A stretch of 64,000 nt of DNA from Stenotrophomonas sp. 610A2. GTDB taxonomy: Bacteria > Pseudomonadota > Gammaproteobacteria > Xanthomonadales > Xanthomonadaceae. A program made the translations under genes and the position numbers. The DNA lies in assembly GCF_030549615.1 (NCBI RefSeq), contig NZ_CP130832.1:4030001-4094000 (forward strand), given 5' to 3'. Shown in pieces: positions 16,547 through 25,575 of the stretch (positions within the stretch are counted from its first letter, which is position 1; each line of letters opens with the position of its first letter). The notes under the pieces are model-generated. The model was not told where the DNA came from and did not search any database. It saw only the letters and a list, made by a program, of their open reading frames with translations.

Positions 16547-17221
16547 TCAGCCCGCCGTAGCTGCAGACGATTGCGTCATCCCCCGCCACTTCGTCCACGC
16601 GTTTGAAAGCAGCCCATGCAGCAACAAAGGCAGCATCCAGCTGGTCCACAACAGCAGTGCAATCGCGTCCGGGCTGGGTGCGCGGCCGCTCGCAATCCAG
16701 GCGGGTAACAGCAGCCGGAACAGCACCGGTGCCAGCGTTACCAGATAGGCCCGCGTCATCCAGCGGCGATGCCTTGCGACCTGGCCGCGACGGATGCTGA
16801 GCATCGCCAGCAAGGCCGTGATCAACCAGGCCAGCGCGGTGCCGGCGAACGCCGTGGTGATCGACGCAGGTGCAGGGGAAGTGGCGATCAAACCCACCGC
16901 AGCAGCACACGCCACCAGCATGCCCCCGATATAACAGCGCCCCAACCAGCGATGCAGGCGCGGCCACGCACGCGGCCAGCGTGTCAGGAATTGCAGCGGC
17001 CCAAGCACAATCCCCAGCACACCACCGCCGATGTGCAACCACAGCCAACTACGACGTGACCAGTACATCCCGTAGTGCTCGGGGTCCAGATGCCGGTATT
17101 GGCCATGGACGGCGAGCAGGAAATGCAGGCTCAAGGCCGCCAGCGCCAGCCAGAGCAGCAGCCAGGCGAGGCGCCACAGGCCACCGCGGCGTTCGGGAAC
17201 TGCATGCAGCGCGTCGGACAT
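16547..17221 (-). CDS. DUF2306-like membrane protein
   Basis: A 224-residue membrane protein with about six helices. HLDPEHYGMYWSRRSWLWLHIGGG, LGPLQFL and RWLGRCYIGGMLVA form the DUF2306 signature; conserved histidines in these helices suggest a haem-binding or redox role, which is inference. The start at 17221 has a GAGGTG site just before it. It diverges from the siderophore receptor, and the Fur box between them could act on both. Confidence 0.82.
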   Translation of the reverse strand: MSDALHAVPERRGGLWRLAWLLLWLALAALSLHFLLAVHGQYRHLDPEHYGMYWSRRSWLWLHIGGGVLGIVLGPLQFLTRWPRAWPRLHRWLGRCYIGGMLVACAAAVGLIATSPAPASITTAFAGTALAWLITALLAMLSIRRGQVARHRRWMTRAYLVTLAPVLFRLLLPAWIASGRAPSPDAIALLLWTSWMLPLLLHGLLSNAWTKWRGMTQSSAATAG

Positions 17222-17373
17222 GGTCACCTCAGCCGGGGCGTCGAGCGGAGCATACAAGGAGCGGCCAGAGCACGTCCGGTGCCCCCCGGTCAGGGTTCGA
17301 CAGACGCGTTTTGCCTGGACCGTGCCCTCCCAGGCAGCCCTTCGCACCAAACTGACTGGCTCAATAGTTGCAA

Positions 17374-17392
17374 AATGCAAATCATTCGCATT
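17374..17392 (+). promoter_or_regulatory. Fur box
   Basis: AATGCAAATCATTCGCATT differs at only two of 19 positions from the common proteobacterial Fur box AATGAGAATCATTCTCATT and is embedded in the AAATGC/GCATTT inverted repeat. It lies 112 bp before the receptor ATG and 152 bp from the divergent gene. Confidence 0.85.
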
Positions 17393-17504
17393 TAATTTCG
17401 CCCTGACAACGCCGCCCGCCCGAGCGCAGTTCTGCCCCGCACCGGAAGCGGGCACCGCCCCCGCCTGTGGCCATTCCGCTGCTTCCCCCTGTTCAGGCCT
17501 GCTC

Positions 17505-19697
17505 ATGCACCCCAATCGCAACTGCCTCCGCCCGGCTGACGCCGCTGGTAACCCGTTCCTGTTCCGCAACGCCCGCACCCGCCTGCAGGCCGCCATCTGC
17601 CTGGTCCTGGCCAGCAGCTGCGGCATCGCCATGGCCGCGCCGCAGAGCGCATCTGGCGCTGCCTCCGGCGCGGAAAATGACACCGCTACCCAACTGGATA
17701 CCGTGCGCGTGGTCTCGCAGCGCGCCAACCGGGTCAGCAACGGTGCCACCAACCTGGACCTGGACATCAAGGAAACCCCGCAGTCGATCAGCCTGGTCAG
17801 CGCTGAGCAGATGCAGCAGTTCGGCGTCGACAACCTCAATGACGCGCTGCGCCTGGCCACCGGCATCCAGGTCGAGGAGTGGGAAACCAACCGCACCAAT
17901 TACGTGGCGCGCGGTTTTGACATCAAGAACACCCAGATCGACGGCGTCGGCCTGCCCAATGACTGGGGCATCGTCACCGGCGCGATGGATGCCTTCGGCT
18001 ACGAAAAGCTTGAGGTGATCCGCGGCGCCAACGGCCTGCTCACCGGCGTGGGCAATGCCTCGGGCACCATCAACTACGTGCGCAAGCGCCCCACCAACGA
18101 GGCAAAGGGCCAGCTGGGCGTCAGCGTCGGCTCCTGGGGCAAGCGCCGTGTCGAGATCGACTACTCCACGCCGTTCACCGATGATGGCCGTTGGGCCGGT
18201 CGGGTGGCGGCTGCGCATGAAGACGCCGACTCCTACCTGCGCGGCTTCAATACCGACCGCAACTTCTTCTACGGCGTGGTCGATGGCCAGATCGGCGACA
18301 ACGGCACGCTGGCCTTGGGCTACTCATGGCAGAAGGCCAACAGCGACCAGAACATGTGGGGCGCGCTGACCTTCGTCAACGCCGACGGCAGCCAGGCATC
18401 CTGGCGCCGCAGCGCCTCCACCACCCAGGATTGGACCTACTGGGATACCAAGACTGAAACCGCCTTTGCCGAATACACCCACCAGCTGGGCGCGGACTGG
18501 CAGGTCAAGGCCTCGTACAACTACCGCAAGATCGGCAGTGACGACCAGCTGTTCTTCGCCTACACCACCACCGGACTGGATCCGCTGACCAGCGAAGGCC
18601 TGGTGGGCTGGTCGTACAAGGGCATCGACGAGGGCAGCTCGCATCTGGGCGACATCACCTTGAACGGCCACTTCCAGCTGTTCGGCCGCGAGCAGGAAGC
18701 CATGTTCGGCTTCAGCGTCGCCAAGAGCGAGGAGACCACCTGGGACCACCCGGTCGACAGCAGCGATCCTTCGTTTGGCGCCCTGCCCGCCTTCCCCTAC
18801 GCCGGCAACGCCATTGCCGAGCCGCAGTGGGGGCCGCGCACCAAGGCCAACTGGACCAACCAGCGCCTGAAGCGCGGTTATGGCGCAACCCGCCTGAGCT
18901 TCACTGACCGCTTCAAGTCGGTGATCGGCTTCAACTGGGCCGAATACCACCGTGATGGCTATAACAGCGTGTCCTTCAACCAGACCGAAGACAACATCAG
19001 CCCCTACGCCGGCCTGACCTGGGACTTCAACGACAAGGTGCTCGGCTATGTCAGCTACTCCGACATCTACCAGCCGCAGGACCAGTACGACATCAACCAT
19101 GTCTACCTGGACCCGACCAAGGGCGTGAACTACGAAGTAGGCGTCAAGGCCGAATGGCTGGACCGCCGCCTGCTGACCACGCTGGCGCTGTTCAAGGCCA
19201 AGCAGGAAAACCTGTCCACGTATGGCGGTTATGACTTCGCCACCGCCAACTACTGGTACTACGGCGTGGACGTGGAGTCCAAGGGCGTCGAGTTCGAAGC
19301 CACCGGCAAGCTCAGCGACAACACCAACCTGGTATTCGGCTATACCCAGCTGAAGATGAGCAACCAGGACGGCGGCAGCACCTACACCTGGGTGCCGCGC
19401 CGCACCGCCAACCTGATGCTGACCTCGCGCCTGCCGAACTACGAGGCGCTGTCCTTCGGCCTGGGCGGCCGCTGGCAGAGCGACACCTCCACCAAGGAGA
19501 GCTACACCAACATGGTGGTGCGCCAGGGCAGCTATGCGGTGCTGAATGCGTTCGTCGCATGGGACGTGCTGCCCAATGCCACGATACGCGCCAACATCAA
19601 CAATATTACCGACCAGAAGTACATCAACAGCCTGTACCAGATTGGTTACTACGGTGCCCCGCGGAACTACCAGCTGAGTTTTGACTGGCGCTTCTGA
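17505..19697 (+). CDS. TonB-dependent siderophore receptor
   Basis: A 730-residue outer-membrane receptor that imports ferric siderophores using TonB-ExbBD energy. After an N-terminal signal peptide (to about residue 44) comes a TonB-box-like DTVRVVS (65-71), then the plug domain (ETPQSISLVS...YVARGFDI...EVIRGANGLLTG) and a 22-strand barrel ending in a terminal aromatic (LSFDWRF). INNITDQKYINSLY near the C-terminus is the siderophore-receptor hallmark. ATG 17505 is chosen since it opens the signal peptide. Regulated by Fur (box at 17374). The exact siderophore is unknown. Confidence 0.93.
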   Translation: MHPNRNCLRPADAAGNPFLFRNARTRLQAAICLVLASSCGIAMAAPQSASGAASGAENDTATQLDTVRVVSQRANRVSNGATNLDLDIKETPQSISLVSAEQMQQFGVDNLNDALRLATGIQVEEWETNRTNYVARGFDIKNTQIDGVGLPNDWGIVTGAMDAFGYEKLEVIRGANGLLTGVGNASGTINYVRKRPTNEAKGQLGVSVGSWGKRRVEIDYSTPFTDDGRWAGRVAAAHEDADSYLRGFNTDRNFFYGVVDGQIGDNGTLALGYSWQKANSDQNMWGALTFVNADGSQASWRRSASTTQDWTYWDTKTETAFAEYTHQLGADWQVKASYNYRKIGSDDQLFFAYTTTGLDPLTSEGLVGWSYKGIDEGSSHLGDITLNGHFQLFGREQEAMFGFSVAKSEETTWDHPVDSSDPSFGALPAFPYAGNAIAEPQWGPRTKANWTNQRLKRGYGATRLSFTDRFKSVIGFNWAEYHRDGYNSVSFNQTEDNISPYAGLTWDFNDKVLGYVSYSDIYQPQDQYDINHVYLDPTKGVNYEVGVKAEWLDRRLLTTLALFKAKQENLSTYGGYDFATANYWYYGVDVESKGVEFEATGKLSDNTNLVFGYTQLKMSNQDGGSTYTWVPRRTANLMLTSRLPNYEALSFGLGGRWQSDTSTKESYTNMVVRQGSYAVLNAFVAWDVLPNATIRANINNITDQKYINSLYQIGYYGAPRNYQLSFDWRF

Positions 19698-19740
19698 GTG
19701 CTGCGGATAGGATCGCAGTAGCAGCTTTTGGCTTTTGCTC

Positions 19741-19770
19741 CATCCCTCTCCCCTTGCGGGAGAGGGGCTT
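19741..19770. repeat. GC-rich palindromic repeat
   Basis: CCCTCTCCCCTTGCGGGAGAGGG hairpin of the family also seen at 15699, located between the receptor and the DUF3649 gene. Confidence 0.75.
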
Positions 19771-19816
19771 CAAACGAAGCTCCACCCGAACTGATACCCG
19801 AGACACCACCACCGCC

Positions 19817-20131
19817 ATGTCCCAACCAACCACCATCACTGCTCCTTCCCGCTCGCGCCAACAGGTCGTGCTGCGGGTGCTGGCCGCAATGCTCGGCGGC
19901 TATGTCTTCGCATGGGGCACGGTGGCCATGGCTACCAGTCTGCTGTTCGCCGCCAAACTCGACTTCCACGATGCCGAATTCCTGGGCACCTTCATCGGCC
20001 TGGTCACCTACGTGGTGGTCTTCCTGTGGAGCATCGCGACCAAGCGCCTGTTGCGCATCTGGATCGTGCTGCTCGGCGGCGGCCTGTTGATGGCAGGGAT
20101 TGCCTCACTCGTACAATCCCTGCTGGTATGA
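19817..20131 (+). CDS. DUF3649-like iron-uptake protein
   Basis: A 104-residue membrane protein with three predicted helices (about 18-43, 56-77 and 80-103). The segment VLAAMLGGYVFAWGTVAM is typical of the DUF3649 proteins annotated as iron transporter/iron-uptake proteins, which always sit beside a PepSY membrane protein and a DUF3325 protein. Here the PepSY gene starts 12 bases later, so it is the first of a three-gene unit downstream of the siderophore receptor. Exact role unknown. Confidence 0.8.
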   Translation: MSQPTTITAPSRSRQQVVLRVLAAMLGGYVFAWGTVAMATSLLFAAKLDFHDAEFLGTFIGLVTYVVVFLWSIATKRLLRIWIVLLGGGLLMAGIASLVQSLLV

Positions 20132-20143
20132 GCGGAGAAGTCC

Positions 20144-21805
20144 ATGTTCAATAGTTTCCGGCAAGCAATGGCGTGGCTGCATACCTGGTTCGGCCTGGTG
20201 CTCGGTTTCGTATTGATGGCAGCGTTCTTCTTTGGCGCGCTGTCCGTCTTCGACCGTGAAATCGACCGCTGGGCGATTCCCGCCACGCGCATCGAAGCGC
20301 AGCCGATGCCGTCCTTCGAGAAGATCCTGCGGCCTGCGTTCGAGCGCATGCAGCCGACCAAGGAGGCCATCGATGCGATGCGTCCGCTGGTCAACGGGCC
20401 CATGCCCACGCACTTCGACAAGGTCGCCAGCTGGAGCGCGTACACCACCCACCGCGATCCGGTGCTGGCCCTGTATGCCGGCTACCAGGTGCCCAATGCC
20501 AAGGACCCGGAAGAACTGATCTGGGCCTACGCCACCATTGATCCGCGCAACGGCAGCGTGCTGCCGGACGATCATCTGAAGATCGGCAGTGGCTTCTTTT
20601 TCCCGCTGCACTACGGCCTGACCCTGGACTGGAAGAACCTGGGCATCTGGATCGTCGGCTTCTCCGCCCTGGTGATGCTGGCCGCGTTGATCAGCGGCGT
20701 GGTGATGCACAGGAAGATCTTCCGCGAATTCTTCACCTTTCGCCCCGACAAGGCCCGCCTGCGCAGTGTGCTGGACCTGCACAACCTCACCGGCGTGGTT
20801 GCCTTGCCGTTCCATTTCTTTTTCGCGCTGACCGGCCTGCTGATCTTCGCCGGCACCTATTATTTTCCGGTCGGCCACACCCAGCTGCACGACCTGCATG
20901 ACCTGCACGAGCGGGTGGAAGCGCAGGAAACTGGTCTGCCGCACCAGCGTGCAGGCGTCGCTGCTGGGCTGGCATCAGTGGATGCGATGGTCGCGCAGGC
21001 GCAGCGGCGCTGGGAGGCCAATGACAAGGCCGGCGACGTCGGTTTCCTGGTGCTGCAGCATGTTGGCGATGCCAATGGCTACGTCAGCGTCTACCGCGCC
21101 GGCACCGATCGCATCGCACTGGTAGGCGATGGCATCCACTTCAAATCCTCCGACGGCAAGCTGATCCGCGAAGATCCGGCCGCCACGCCGGTAGCACGCA
21201 TGGCCGAGTTCCTCACCGGCCTGCATTTGCAGCACTTCCGCCATTGGCTGCTGCGCTGGCTATACGTGCTCGGCGGGCTTGCTGGTGCAGTGTGCATTGC
21301 CACCGGCTTCATCTTCTTCGTCGAGAAACGCAAGCGTCAGCACGCCCTGCAGGGCAGCCAGGGCGCGCGCATCGTGGATGCGCTGGCAGTGACCACGGTA
21401 ACCGGCATGGTCCTGGCCACGCTCGGCATCCTGATCGCCAACCGCCTGCTGCCCGAAGCGCTGCCCGGCCGTGGCGACTGGGAGCGCTATGCGTTCTGGG
21501 CAGTGTGGGCGCTGGCGCTGGTACATGCCGGCATGCGCGGCGCGCCGGTGGCACGCGGCCTGACCAACCCGGCATGGCGCGAGCAGACCTGGGCCATCGC
21601 AGTGATGGCCGTCGCAGCCGTGGCATTGAACTGGATCACCACCGGTGACCATCTGCTGCGCACGCTGTCGCGCGGCTACTGGCCGGTGGCTGGCATCGAC
21701 CTGTTCCTGCTTGGCAGCGCGGTGATTGCCGTACTGACCGCACGCAAGCTGGGCCAGCGCGCGCATGCCAAACACGCCGCACATCGCGAGAATGCACATG
21801 CCTGA
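20144..21805 (+). CDS. PepSY-associated membrane protein (siderophore reductase-like)
   Basis: A 553-residue inner-membrane protein. Helices near residues 12-33, 170-192, 222-242 and 370-393 with conserved histidines (WLHTWFGL, HLQHFRHWL) and four further C-terminal helices define the PepSY_TM family; relatives such as FoxB/FscN-like proteins reduce ferric siderophores in the periplasm. Large periplasmic loops lie between helices 1-2 and 3-4. It is translationally coupled to the DUF3325 gene (8-bp overlap). Role in iron release is inferred from family and location. Confidence 0.88.
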   Translation: MFNSFRQAMAWLHTWFGLVLGFVLMAAFFFGALSVFDREIDRWAIPATRIEAQPMPSFEKILRPAFERMQPTKEAIDAMRPLVNGPMPTHFDKVASWSAYTTHRDPVLALYAGYQVPNAKDPEELIWAYATIDPRNGSVLPDDHLKIGSGFFFPLHYGLTLDWKNLGIWIVGFSALVMLAALISGVVMHRKIFREFFTFRPDKARLRSVLDLHNLTGVVALPFHFFFALTGLLIFAGTYYFPVGHTQLHDLHDLHERVEAQETGLPHQRAGVAAGLASVDAMVAQAQRRWEANDKAGDVGFLVLQHVGDANGYVSVYRAGTDRIALVGDGIHFKSSDGKLIREDPAATPVARMAEFLTGLHLQHFRHWLLRWLYVLGGLAGAVCIATGFIFFVEKRKRQHALQGSQGARIVDALAVTTVTGMVLATLGILIANRLLPEALPGRGDWERYAFWAVWALALVHAGMRGAPVARGLTNPAWREQTWAIAVMAVAAVALNWITTGDHLLRTLSRGYWPVAGIDLFLLGSAVIAVLTARKLGQRAHAKHAAHRENAHA

Positions 21806-22121
21806 GCCCTTGTCCGCCAACCTGATGCTCGCTGCTGCTTTGTTGACCAGCCTTACCGGCATGGCCTGGCTGGCGCTGTCGATGCAGGTACATGCCGCAC
21901 AGGTATGGCAGCGCCAGCCCTCGCCCGCCGTCCTGCGCCTGCTGCGCATCCTCGGTAGCTGCAGCATCGGCGTTGCACTGGTTTTCTGCCTGGCCGTGGA
22001 TCACGCCACGATGGCGGTGCTGGTATGGGTAATGGCCTTGAGCGGTGCTGCCCTGCTGGTGGCGTTTACGCTGTCCTCGCAGCCGCAGCGGCTGCGTGTT
22101 CTGGCGCCGTGGATCAAGTAA
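21798..22121 (+). CDS. DUF3325-like membrane protein
   Basis: A 107-residue membrane protein with three predicted helices (about residues 8-28, 48-70 and 75-94). The segment SLTGMAWLALSMQVHAAQVW is characteristic of DUF3325. It overlaps the PepSY gene by eight bases and closes the iron-related unit. Probably a partner or stabiliser of the PepSY protein; not shown. Confidence 0.85.
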   Translation: MPEPLSANLMLAAALLTSLTGMAWLALSMQVHAAQVWQRQPSPAVLRLLRILGSCSIGVALVFCLAVDHATMAVLVWVMALSGAALLVAFTLSSQPQRLRVLAPWIK

Positions 22122-22171
22122 ACGAGCAAGCCGATCGCTGCAAGTCGCGGTTGCATGTGCCGACACGCGGA

Positions 22172-23074
22172 TCACTGCTGGGGCTGTTCACCCATCAGCA
22201 CTCGGTACTCGGCGGCTTCCGCATGCAGCCATTGCCGGAAGGCCTGGAAACCAGCATGGTCCTTCGATCGTTCCGGATAGACCAGCCAGTGCGACCAGGC
22301 CGTCTTCAACCGGTGAGCGGACAGCAACTGCAACTGGCCTGACTGCAGCAGCAGCTGCGCGCGCGTCACCCGCCCAAGCGCAACGCCAACGCCTTCCAAG
22401 GCCGCACGGTGGTGCGATTCGGAGTCATCGAAGATCGCAACGTAACGCTTGGGCGCATTCGCGCCGGTCAAGGCGAACCAGCGGTCCCACTCGCCATCCG
22501 GGTCACCCAGCAACGGCCACTCCGCCAGCGGCTTCGCGCCAATGCCGCCCATGCGCTCCACGAGTGCCGGGCTGGCCATCGGCACCAGCCACTCATCGAT
22601 CAAGGGCTCGGCGATCACTCCCGGCCAGCGACCATCACCGATACGCATCGCGCCATCGAACTGCAGCTGCCGCTCGAAATCGATCAGTAGCTGATTGGAT
22701 TGCAGGTTGATCTCGATCTGCGGATACGCCGCCACGAAACGGCCAAGGCGTGGCACCAGCCAAGCCGATGCCATCGTCGGCACCGCGCTGATCGACAACA
22801 CGCAATCGCGGCGCGCCTGGAACGGGCGGAAGACCTCGTTGATCGCATCCAGGTGGGGGCCGATCTGATCGAGCAGGCGTCGCCCTTCCTGCGTCGGCGC
22901 CACGCCGCGTGCCTGCCGCAGCAACAGCGGATAGCCGAGCCGCTGCTCCAGCTGTCGCATCTGGTGGCTCAAGGCGCTGACGGTGACATTCATCGCCTCG
23001 GCAGCGCGCGACATGTTGCCCATGCGTGCGGCAAGCACGAAGCCCTGCAGGAACTGGAGTGGCGGCCTGGACAT
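22172..23074 (-). CDS. LysR-family transcriptional regulator (GcvA-like)
   Basis: A 300-residue DNA-binding regulator. The winged HTH is at residues 5-62 (MSRAAEAMNVTVSALSHQM), and the effector domain at 90-290. Positions MSRAAEAMNVTVSALSHQMRQ and VAPTQEGRRLL are typical of the GcvA group. A perfect palindrome, TTGAGTTTTACTCAA, lies six bases before the start codon, suggesting autoregulation. The diverging small gene at 23173 is the likely target; the effector is unknown. It is convergent with the iron operon. Confidence 0.92.
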   Translation of the reverse strand: MSRPPLQFLQGFVLAARMGNMSRAAEAMNVTVSALSHQMRQLEQRLGYPLLLRQARGVAPTQEGRRLLDQIGPHLDAINEVFRPFQARRDCVLSISAVPTMASAWLVPRLGRFVAAYPQIEINLQSNQLLIDFERQLQFDGAMRIGDGRWPGVIAEPLIDEWLVPMASPALVERMGGIGAKPLAEWPLLGDPDGEWDRWFALTGANAPKRYVAIFDDSESHHRAALEGVGVALGRVTRAQLLLQSGQLQLLSAHRLKTAWSHWLVYPERSKDHAGFQAFRQWLHAEAAEYRVLMGEQPQQ

Positions 23075-23079
23075 TAAAC

Positions 23080-23094
23080 TTGAGTTTTACTCAA
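23080..23094. promoter_or_regulatory. LysR-type operator palindrome
   Basis: TTGAGTTTTACTCAA is a perfect 6-3-6 inverted repeat fitting the T-N11-A LysR motif. It sits six bases upstream of the LysR start, between divergent genes, and would cover its ribosome-binding region. Confidence 0.65.
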
Positions 23095-23172
23095 TACTTG
23101 ATTGAAGGATGCTCGCTTTTCCGGACTATAGCCCGGAACTAACCTCAAATCCTCTCAACAAGGAGTAGGGAA

Positions 23173-23382
23173 ATGAGCGTGTATACCGACCTGCTGTTCA
23201 TGCAAGGACATATCGTCAATGTCGAGCTGGCGAGGCAGCTGGCGGGGGAAGGCGAATCCAACAGCCCGGCTCGAAAGGTGGCTGCTACCAGCAAGCTGTG
23301 CTCGGGCGAACAAGGCCAGGCGGCATCCAATGAAACGGAACGCGCCACGCGCCACCTGGCCGATACCTGTTCGAACCGGTGA
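23173..23382 (+). CDS. small hypothetical protein
   Basis: A 69-residue soluble protein with a strong ribosome site (AAGGAG) ten bases upstream. The N-terminal half (MSVYTDLLFMQGHIVNVELA) is helical; the C-terminal half is polar with two cysteines. It is divergent from the LysR gene and close to its palindrome, so it may be under that regulator. The product resembles Stenotrophomonas-type small proteins of unknown function (from memory). Confidence 0.65.
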   Translation: MSVYTDLLFMQGHIVNVELARQLAGEGESNSPARKVAATSKLCSGEQGQAASNETERATRHLADTCSNR

Positions 23383-23441
23383 ACGGTTCGCAGCAAGTAG
23401 CGCACATGAGACGCGGCCCATCAGCCTGCCCGCTACTTGCT

Positions 23442-23777
23442 ATGGTTCAACAAATGAAAACCCACAACTGGCGCGGCCGAGCGGCCGCCTTGCTTACCGC
23501 CGTCGTGATCCTGTGCATCGTCTCCAACCCGGAACTGGCCACCTTGGTGCCTGTGCTGGATGCGCTGGGATTGGAGCTGCTGTTCGCGCTTTTCTCCGCC
23601 CAGCTGATGGTGATCTTTTCGGACGTAGTGCTGCCGTATGCGCGGCATTTCCATCAGCGCTGGGGTAGGCGCGCGTTGAAGCCGGTTGGTGATGCGCTGC
23701 TGTGTGCAGCCGGCGGCTATCTGCGGCAATTGGTGGGGCATGTACGACTTGCAGGGGTGCCAGCGCGGCTTGGTTGA
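23442..23777 (+). CDS. membrane protein, two helices
   Basis: A 111-residue protein beginning MVQQMKTHNWRG (23442; ATG 23454 is an alternative). Two predicted membrane helices (about 14-36 and 40-60) are followed by a basic tail with a RWGRRALK segment. No family recognised. It ends in a repeat-filled gap and is convergent with the YceI gene. Confidence 0.5.
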   Translation: MVQQMKTHNWRGRAAALLTAVVILCIVSNPELATLVPVLDALGLELLFALFSAQLMVIFSDVVLPYARHFHQRWGRRALKPVGDALLCAAGGYLRQLVGHVRLAGVPARLG

Positions 23778-23796
23778 GCGCGGATTGGGGTTCATC

Positions 23797-23895
23797 TGTA
23801 GGAGCGGCGTAAGCCGCGAAGCTGACGGAATTGAAGCCATCCGCATCTTTGCCAACTGATGATGTATCGGCTTCGCGGCTTACGCCGCTCCTACA
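23797..23895. repeat. REP-type inverted repeat pair
   Basis: A 26-bp arm beginning TGTAGGAGCGGCGTAAG at 23797-23822 and its exact inverse at 23870-23895, separated by a 47-bp loop. This is a classic REP/BIME-type arrangement; no transposase is associated with it. Confidence 0.85.
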
Positions 23896-23938
23896 AAGGC
23901 AGGGAAGCCATGTTGCGACTTGCTTGACGCGCTTTCGC

Positions 23939-23977
23939 CTACCCTCACCCCAACCCCTCTCCCGGAGGGAGAGGGGC
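23939..23977. repeat. GC-rich palindromic repeat
   Basis: CACCCCAACCCCTCTCCCGG and the inverse GGGAGAGGGGCTT form a hairpin of the family also present at 15699, 46068 and 55405. Confidence 0.8.
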
Positions 23978-23993
23978 TTCAGGGCTTAACAAC

Positions 23994-24018
23994 AAAGGCC
24001 CGCCAATGGCGGGCCTTT
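23994..24018 (-). terminator. rho-independent terminator of the YceI gene
   Basis: An 11-bp stem (AAAGGCCCGCC with GGCGGGCCTTT) around an AAT loop, 38 bases after the YceI stop, followed on the minus strand by TGTTGTT. Confidence 0.75.
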
Positions 24019-24055
24019 GCGTTTACTGCGTGCTGCGAAGAAACCGCTGGCGCGA

Positions 24056-24763
24056 TTACTTGGCTGCAGCTTCCTCGGCCTTCGGGATCGAGGCTTCGGT
24101 GGTGATGCGGACCTTGACGTCGTCGCTGACGGCCGGGGCGTAGGCGCCCACGCCGAAATCGCTGCGCTTGATGGTGGTGGTGGCGTCGAAGCCGACCGAC
24201 GGCACCTTGGCCATCGGGTGCTCGCCGGCACCGTTGACGGTCACGTCCAACACCACCGGCTTGGTGATGCCCTTGACGGTCAGGTCACCGGTCACGGTCA
24301 GCTTGTTGATGCCGGCTGCTTCCACCTTGGTGCTCTTGAAGGTGGCGGTCGGGAACTTGGCGGCGTCGAAGAAATCGGCGCTGCGCAGGTGCTCGTCGAA
24401 CTTGGCAGTGAAGCTGTTCAAGCCGGACAGCGGCAGGGTCACTTCCACGCTGGACTTGCCCACGTCAGCGGCGTCATACACCAGGGTGCCGTCAGCGTTG
24501 CCGAAATGCGCGCTCGGGTTGGAGAAGCCCATGTGGCTCCACTGCACCAGCACGTCGGTGTGGGTCGGGTCGAGCTTGTAGGTGCCGGCGGCGATCTGGA
24601 TCGCAGCAGCTTCCGGGGCAGCCGGGGCAGCAGCGGCATCGGCCGGAGCAGCGGCGGTTTCGGCCGGGGCGGCAGCCGGGGCAGCGGTGTCAGCCGGCTT
24701 GGAGCAGGCGGTGATGGCGGCGGCCAGGGCCAGCGGGAGCAGCAACTTGGTCATAGCGGACAT
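24056..24763 (-). CDS. YceI-family lipoprotein
   Basis: A 235-residue lipid-binding-type protein. The N-terminus is a lipoprotein signal (LALAAAITAC; cysteine at residue 20) followed by a low-complexity Ala/Pro spacer of about 35 residues. The YceI domain then covers residues 55-230: GTYKLDPTHTDVLVQWSHMG, FDEHLRSADFFDAAKFPTAT and VKGITKPVVLDV are the family signatures. YceI proteins bind polyisoprenoid-like lipids in the periplasm. The ATG at 24763 has AAGGAG eight bases before. Confidence 0.93.
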   Translation of the reverse strand: MSAMTKLLLPLALAAAITACSKPADTAAPAAAPAETAAAPADAAAAPAAPEAAAIQIAAGTYKLDPTHTDVLVQWSHMGFSNPSAHFGNADGTLVYDAADVGKSSVEVTLPLSGLNSFTAKFDEHLRSADFFDAAKFPTATFKSTKVEAAGINKLTVTGDLTVKGITKPVVLDVTVNGAGEHPMAKVPSVGFDATTTIKRSDFGVGAYAPAVSDDVKVRITTEASIPKAEEAAAK

Positions 24764-24853
24764 GGATCTCTCCTTGGAGGTGATAGACGGGATAATTCTG
24801 GACAAGCAAGGCGTCAGCCAACGTGACGGACGCCGCGTGGAACACTTCAACAA

Positions 24854-25444
24854 TCAGGCAATACGCGCGGCTTCGTCGAACGAAAGCCGCGGCAGGCGCG
24901 GGAAGATGCCGGACGGGTCGCCATAGCCCAGATTGACGAGGAAATTGGACTTGATGGCGGTGCCGGCAAAAAACGCTTCATCCACCTTCGCCGGGTCGAA
25001 GCCCGACATCGGGCCCGCATCCAATCCCAGCGCGCGTGCGGCGAGGATCAGATAGGCACCCTGCAGGCTGCCGTTGCGGAACGCAGCCTCGTGGCGGCCT
25101 TCGCGCGGGCCGTCAAACCAGGCCTTGGCATCGGTGTGGGGGAACAGGTAAGGCAGCTTCTCGTGGAAATCCAGGTCAAAACCAATGATCGCCGTGACCG
25201 GGGCAGCCAGGGTCTTGGCCAGGTTGCCCTCGGACAGGGCCGGTGCCAGCTTCTGCTTGGCTTCGGCCGATTTGACGAACACGAAGCGCGCCGGGCTGGC
25301 GTTGGCGGAGGTGGGTGCCCACTTCAGCAGGTCATACAGGGCGCGCAGCTGGCTGTCCTCGACCGGACGGTCCTGGAACGTGTTCTGGGTGCGAGCGGTG
25401 CGGAACAGCTGGTCAAGCGCGGCATCGTTGAAGATGTCGGACAT
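24854..25444 (-). CDS. RutE-type malonic semialdehyde reductase / nitroreductase
   Basis: A 196-residue FMN-dependent nitroreductase-fold enzyme. [38 protein letters not shown] matches the RutE/HadB/YcdI group, which reduces malonic semialdehyde to 3-hydroxypropionate in pyrimidine degradation. No other rut genes are nearby, so the pathway role is unproven and a general oxidoreductase is possible. It precedes the YceI gene on the minus strand with a 90-base gap. Confidence 0.88.
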   Translation of the reverse strand: MSDIFNDAALDQLFRTARTQNTFQDRPVEDSQLRALYDLLKWAPTSANASPARFVFVKSAEAKQKLAPALSEGNLAKTLAAPVTAIIGFDLDFHEKLPYLFPHTDAKAWFDGPREGRHEAAFRNGSLQGAYLILAARALGLDAGPMSGFDPAKVDEAFFAGTAIKSNFLVNLGYGDPSGIFPRLPRLSFDEAARIA

Positions 25445-25575
25445 GGAAACTCCGTGGTGAATTGGCTACGGTCGTGACATTGCACGGGTCGGCCCCGGAC
25501 AATGACACGCCGATCAGAGGCCTCAGTGTAGAGCCCTCTGGCTGTTGCAACACCCAGCCTTACTGAAACGAATTA

